From Sphagnum compactum (taxonomy: Eukaryota; Bryophyta; Sphagnopsida; Sphagnales): a stretch of DNA of 64,000 bases. The first letter of the stretch is position 1. Every line of letters begins with the position of its first letter. Made by a program: the position numbers and the translations under genes. Location of the stretch: assembly GCA_965153455.1 (NCBI GenBank), contig OZ234502.1, forward strand, positions 13,671,495-13,735,494, written 5' to 3'. Below, one piece after another: positions 58,986 to 64,000 of the stretch. The notes beneath the pieces are model-generated. The model was not told the origin of the DNA and did not search any database. It saw only the letters and a program-made list of their open reading frames with translations.

Positions 58986-61900
58986 TTCTCCATTTTCTTT
59001 TGGTTCCTACAGGCTATACATCTTTTGGCCTTTCTTTTGGCCTTCCCTTTTTGTCTCCCTCTGATGGTTCCGACCATCGATCTTTTATTGGATTTTTTTA
59101 TTAAGTTTTTTTAACAAAATTGCCATCAATCATCATAATTGTCTATGATATGAGAAGGTGTTTAATATTTTTTACTTTCATATTTTGAATATTGGCAAAT
59201 TTAGTTAATGATACTTATGGATGATTACAACTTGAACAATATATCACAATATTGACAAAAAACATTGATCAAGATGCATTGTAGTTCACCTTGATTTGAT
59301 GTGGTGACAATCTAACTAGATCACAAATAAAAATTAACTCATGAATTCATTAAATTGCATGATATAAATAATGAAAAATATGTTTTTTTATCTTGAAAAT
59401 TCTCAAACTATCAACAAGTTGTTGAAATTAAAGGATATACTAATCAACATCATCACATCAAATTCAAGGTAAATACACTGCATATTGATGGACTACATAA
59501 TAATTTATATTACAAGGATATGATGTCACAAGAGGGATTGAACTATCATGTCCCATGATTACAAAAAAAGTTCTTACCTATTCAACAACAACTTCAACTT
59601 GTGAAATAAGTTCAAAAACATAATCATCCATATTTCAAATTTCATGTACAATAACATAATTATGTAAATCTATAATTTCATAATGAAATTAAATTCAAAT
59701 GTTTAATTCTAGTGACAATGATTCGTCAAAACTAGTATAGGTAAAACAAATTTAGGTTTCATAAGACATGTTTTGGACAATTCCAAATTGGAATATGTTC
59801 AGCCAATTCCCAAGTAAAGAAGAATGGAATGGTGTTTTATTGGATCTTTATTGTGTTTAAGGTTGACTTATTTTGTCTACACCACAGTCACAAGTAGATT
59901 TCCAATGCATTTTTCACCAATTTGCATTCCATTTTTCTTCAATTGAATTTAAATTAAATCTAATAATTTAAATTTAGTTCATTTCAATTCAATTCAATTC
60001 AAAATGAATTGAATTCAAGTTGCATGCAGTTTCATGTTCAATATTGTGAAATTTTGAATGGAATCTAGTTTCACCAAATCAATTCATCAATTGATTGTAG
60101 TAATAATTCACAATTGTGCAAAGACCAAGTTTTGTAATTATACAATTTGATTTTTTAATTTCATAATTAATATGAATGAATTTTTATTTTTATTTTATTA
60201 TTCAATGTAAAGACATTATGTATATCCTTGCCCAATGGTTGCTTTCATTTGTATAATGTATTGGATAACTCGACTATAGTATGGTTATGTTTATTTTTAA
60301 ATTTTCAAATATAACTAATATAGAGTATGCATTAATAATAGGTATTAGAAAAAATATTAGAAAAATATACCATATGTACAAGATATTTATAATAAATATT
60401 AGTCGTTATAAATAGATTCAATTGGTAAGATAAAAAGGGATGTAATTTATATGGAAGGTTCAAAGTAAAGGAGGTAGCACTAACGTTGTGATATTTATTT
60501 AGTCAAAACATGAAATTGATGAAGGCTTGGATATAGGAACTTGGTGATTCACTTATTTGGGTTACAATGCACACATTGTTTGCTTGGATTCTAAAACTCA
60601 AAAACGTGATCTCTTTTTTATATATTTTTCCCATGGAAACAAACCAAATGTTTGTTGCTTATAATGACTTTGTGACTGTCACAAATGATCTTCATTATTT
60701 GAAATGTGATTTTAGAACTTAATATGAATATTTCATGCATGATGTTTTTTAATCAGGCACAACCACCTTACTTCCTTCATCACTTTTCACACCTTTAATC
60801 AAGATTAAACTTAAACAAATATAGGATGTCAAAATTCATTGAAAGCATAAAATTTAAATTAAATTTAAAATTATTTAAATATTAGAAACTTATATAATAT
60901 TAGGTTGAGAATTTTTATAACTTACTTAGATAATATTCCCAAACAATATCCTCTTTGACACATGCAATTGGAAAAATTAACACATAATGACACCTAGCCA
61001 TATATTAAAATCAATCATTGATTTTTGTAGATTTTTTACGGGTTATAAATTCATATATAATATCTTTAATTAAAATTCACACTAAAATTAATTTCATATG
61101 TTAAATAAATAATTATAAATTGGTTAATTGGTTTATAACATCACATTTTTATAATTTCTTGATGATATTTAATTCAAATGATGTAGTAGTTACTAAAAAT
61201 TTAATAAAAATAAAGATTATTATTCAAGCAAGGGGTGAACATGACATGTCATCAATTTGATAAACTTAATACATGTACCCTAGTCACAACATACCTATGA
61301 TGACTAGGGTTAATTAATTGTGCACAATGTCTAGATGGTGCATATGATTACATGTTTAAAGTTCAAACAAATAAAAAATTATCGTAGTCATGAATGTTGA
61401 TTTTTGTGTATAATTGTCATTTCACAAGGTTCACAATGTGAAGAGGTTTTTATCCCTTCTTTGCCCCTTCTAATTGTATTTTTTGTGTGGTTTCTTGTGA
61501 GCTTTTTAATAAATCTTAAGAATTTGTGTCAGAACTTGTTGTTTTTGTTTTTGTGAAGCTAAGCATAATGGTAATGGATGTGGTGGTGTCGGCCAGTAAA
61601 GTGTCAATGAATTTTGAGAAACACTAGAAAAGGATTGAAGGACTTCCTTTGTACATAAGTTCATGGCACATCTGTATGCCACTTCTATGTATCCACTACC
61701 AGAGCAGCAAGTTTTTCTTGGAGAGGATCTAATAATGAGACTTGCTAGAGGTGACAGATACCCAATTTAGTACCTCTTTTGGCAGAATCTGAAGGGTAAT
61801 CAGGTCATGTCAATTGCATTTGGATTGTTTTTGTTTCATGTGACCTACATCCAAATTGGGAGGTGATACTATATGGACTATATGAACTACAAGCTCACAT

Positions 61901-62090
61901 GTTTGGTGTAAATTTTGTAGGAAGAGTGAGAGATGGAGAACCTTAAATTTTTAACTAATTGCTTCTTCCTAGAGGTATACAACAATAAATCATTGACTTG
62001 TTAAAAACAAACTTCGACAAACTTACAGGTACATTTGGGATGTACATTCCTCTTGATGATTATGAGCTGCCTACCTTGTTCACAACAAGA
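58986..62090. other. Noncoding, very AT-rich; family C end at 59150-59290 and AATTCAATTC block at 59935-60025
   Basis: ATGATACTTATGGATGATTA..ATATCACAATATTGACAAAA at 59209-59260 is a family C end. The block TTCAATTCAATTCAATTC lies near 59985. The region 60100-61400 is almost only A and T with short words. No gene is seen. Confidence 0.45.
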
Positions 62091-62420
62091 TAGAAGCTTC
62101 TCAATTTGATGCTTTGAATTGGGTCACAGGTTAAATTGACCTAGTACCAATTAAAGAGAAAAAAGATGTGTGAGGACGCAAGGAAGGTAGTGTATGTGGA
62201 AAATCCATCACAGGCCAAGGTTCAAGATGTGCTCCCGTTGCTAATTTAAGGATCAGCAAACAGGAAAGTCGCAGCAAAAAGAGAATTGAACCTTTTTAAT
62301 TTGAAGCTTTGAATTCGGTGCTGGGTTTGGGATAACCCAATCGCAATGAATGTGAAACAGATGTGTGAGGATGTAAGGAAGGGAGTGTATTTGTTAATCA
62401 ATCTGGCACTACCAGACAAC
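62090..62420 (+). repeat. Imperfect direct duplication of about 190 bp
   Basis: GATGCTTTGAATTGGGTC..AGATGTGTGAGGACGCAAGG (62110-62185) recurs diverged as GAAGCTTTGAATTCGGTG..AGATGTGTGAGGATGTAAGG (62301-62378). No coding frame spans either copy. Confidence 0.5.
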
Positions 62421-62924
62421 AAATCTAGAAACAAGGCAAGTTTTTCTTTTTGTTGGCAATGAATTAGTGGGATAGGCTACATCCTCTTACACTGCCATCA
62501 CTGTGTATGTGCTACTATTCTTATGGTTCACAACAAAGTCTTTATGCCATAGAATGGAAAACTGCAACTTGGCCACAAGATGTTGATGGTTTAGGTTGGT
62601 TTATGGTGACTTCCACAAGATGTTGCAAGCCCTAGATTCAAACCTGAGCTGGCCAAGGGTGCAGATACCAGAAGTATACCTAGTACCTATGCATCATTTG
62701 TTGACTTTGACCATGATGATTATGTGGCCTCGCTTCCTTTTTGGTACCTTTCAACAGTAAGGATATCTAGATTAACAGTGATTTTATTACCTGATCATAT
62801 TATATTTGAACCTTCTTCTGATTCATCTATAGTCCTTGACATCATGTTACACCTTCCTTGGAGAGGTAAGCAAGTGGACAACAAAGTTTGTAGGTGGTGA
62901 CTATTTGATCCTTCAAAGGGCTGA

Positions 62925-63745
62925 ATGTGTTCAAAAGATGCTCCTACTACGGTGATGTTCTTGAGTTATGCACTTGCCATGTGGTATGGGTCAATTCTTG
63001 TGGCGGATCATGGGGCATCAGGTGGAAGTGTCATCAGTGTGATTTTTGCTGTTCTCACCAGTGGCTCATTAGTTGCTCATTTAGATGACATGATGCGAAG
63101 AGAACTTAGGGTAATGCCATAGCAAATGTTCATCTTCACTGATCTCAGTAGTCTGCTGTCCCTTGTTTAATCTGCATGAGGATCAAGCTATTTAGTACAG
63201 ATCAATCAAGCTTCATGTACTTAGTCATTTGTCCATCACACAGGTCACTTGCCAAACAGCTCCATGTGTCTCTGCCTTTCTAGCAGGGAAATCAGCAGCT
63301 CATAAAATGTTTGAGGTGATGAACCACACACATGTAGTTGATGCGTAAAATAGGAAGGGGAAAGGCTCTGACAAACTCAAGGGAAAATTTGAGGGCTGTG
63401 ACATAGAATTTTCATATGCAACTTGACCACATGTGAAGATATTTACGGGCTTCAACCTCACCATTGCTGCTAGAACTACTGTGGCCTTGGTTGGAGAAAG
63501 TGGGTATGGGAAGTCTACTATGGTGAGCCTGGTGGAGAGATTTTATGACCCCACAAGCGACCAACTCTCTTTGGATGGTGTCAATATAAAATTGTTGCCA
63601 CTCAGATGGTTAAGGATGCAGATTGGTCTTGTCAGGCAGGAGCTATAACTTTCTTGGACTTCTGTTCAGGAGAAAATTGCCCTTCATAATCTACTTGAGT
63701 ACATGGCTGCCTTGAAGGCTTCTTTGCCCAATTTTAGTTTCATAT
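62925..63745 (+). pseudogene. ABCB (MDR-type) transporter relic
   Basis: Frame 62925-63122 ends a transmembrane domain (TVMFLSYALAMWYGSILVAD, then HGASGGSVISVIFAVLTSGS), close to the last TM helices of an ABCB half. A likely exon starts after CACACAG at 63243 and gives CQTAPCVSAFLAGKSAAHKM and FEVMNHTHVVDA. It hits TAA at 63346-63348 and TGA at 63424-63426, then runs [20 protein letters not shown] with Walker [26 protein letters not shown] and [14 protein letters not shown] before TAA at 63646-63648. The signature motif, Walker B and the second half are absent. It is a broken copy of an ATP-driven membrane exporter of the plant ABCB family (auxin and metabolite transport). The three stops make function unlikely. 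Confidence 0.85.
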
Positions 63746-64000
63746 AATACAGTAATTTTAAAAATAGTTTGCTAGGTCCATCTTTCAACAACTAAGCCAA
63801 ATCCCCAAACCTGAGAACAAACTCACAAATAACAAAGTTCTTGTTCGGGACCTTCTAGAAAGTTTGGAGGTGGGTTGTGTCATTTGTTCCTTATGGGCAC
63901 AATCCTAAGGATATGAATTTCAAGTATCTTATCAATGTCCAATAATGTGCAGTCAGCTGAGAGCTACATGATAGAGGGGATTTGTTGGCCATCATGGATC
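63746..64000. other. No gene seen at the window end
   Basis: Similarity to ABCB stops near 63745. The remaining 255 bases show no further motif, though the relic could continue beyond the window. Confidence 0.4.

Noticed and set aside
1-64000. CRISPR array, bacterial operon or prophage
   Set aside because: The 29-codon repeats and minisatellites have no spacer pattern, and the window has introns and plant genes throughout.
1-64000. tRNA or rRNA genes
   Set aside because: I looked for the T-loop word GGTTCRA with matching stems and for conserved rRNA text and found no convincing candidate; a covariance-model scan could still reveal a diverged one.

Overview
This is a nuclear window from a land plant. 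It is AT-rich, gene-poor and full of decayed repeats. Plant identity rests on a complete alpha-expansin gene with its usual three exons, a Ty1/copia reverse-transcriptase relic, a Tourist-like MITE with a TTA duplication, an MDR/ABCB transporter relic, and genes interrupted by T-rich introns with GT..AG borders. The sequence does not name the species. A relic of a LINE with a C-terminal nuclease-like domain, the very short ankyrin repeats and two gene products I cannot place make a non-flowering plant (lycophyte, fern, bryophyte or gymnosperm) more likely than a well-sampled crop, but this is inference.

Layout. 1-10 kb: repeats only. These are three copies of a family that ends in a palindromic hairpin, a MITE-like element near 6.5 kb and fragments of other families. 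10.3-12.4 kb, plus strand: a gene of unknown function with a TATA box, a leader intron and three coding exons that join in frame (342 aa). 12.4-17 kb: no convincing gene. 17.0-23.2 kb, minus strand: the most interesting locus, a four-exon gene of about 1569 codons. Its first exon carries 29 ankyrin repeats, nearly all 29 residues long instead of 33. Its last exons encode about 670 residues that I do not recognise. A broken ankyrin copy lies just upstream. 23.7-29.2 kb: a cluster of four partial or full copies of a unit of roughly 1.4 kb. 29-41 kb: repeats, a near-perfect 31-bp hairpin (30.4 kb), a Harbinger-type MITE (31.5 kb), two minisatellites (35.6 and 36.9 kb) and a copia relic (38 kb). 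41.6-42.7 kb, minus strand: the alpha-expansin gene. 43-57 kb: no gene seen. 57.6-59.0 kb: the LINE relic. 59-62.9 kb: AT-rich noncoding DNA. 62.9-63.7 kb: the ABCB relic.

Three loci look intact: the 342-aa gene, the ankyrin gene and the expansin. There is no sign that they work together. Splice sites were set by hand from GT/AG borders and reading phase. No transcript or database evidence was available.
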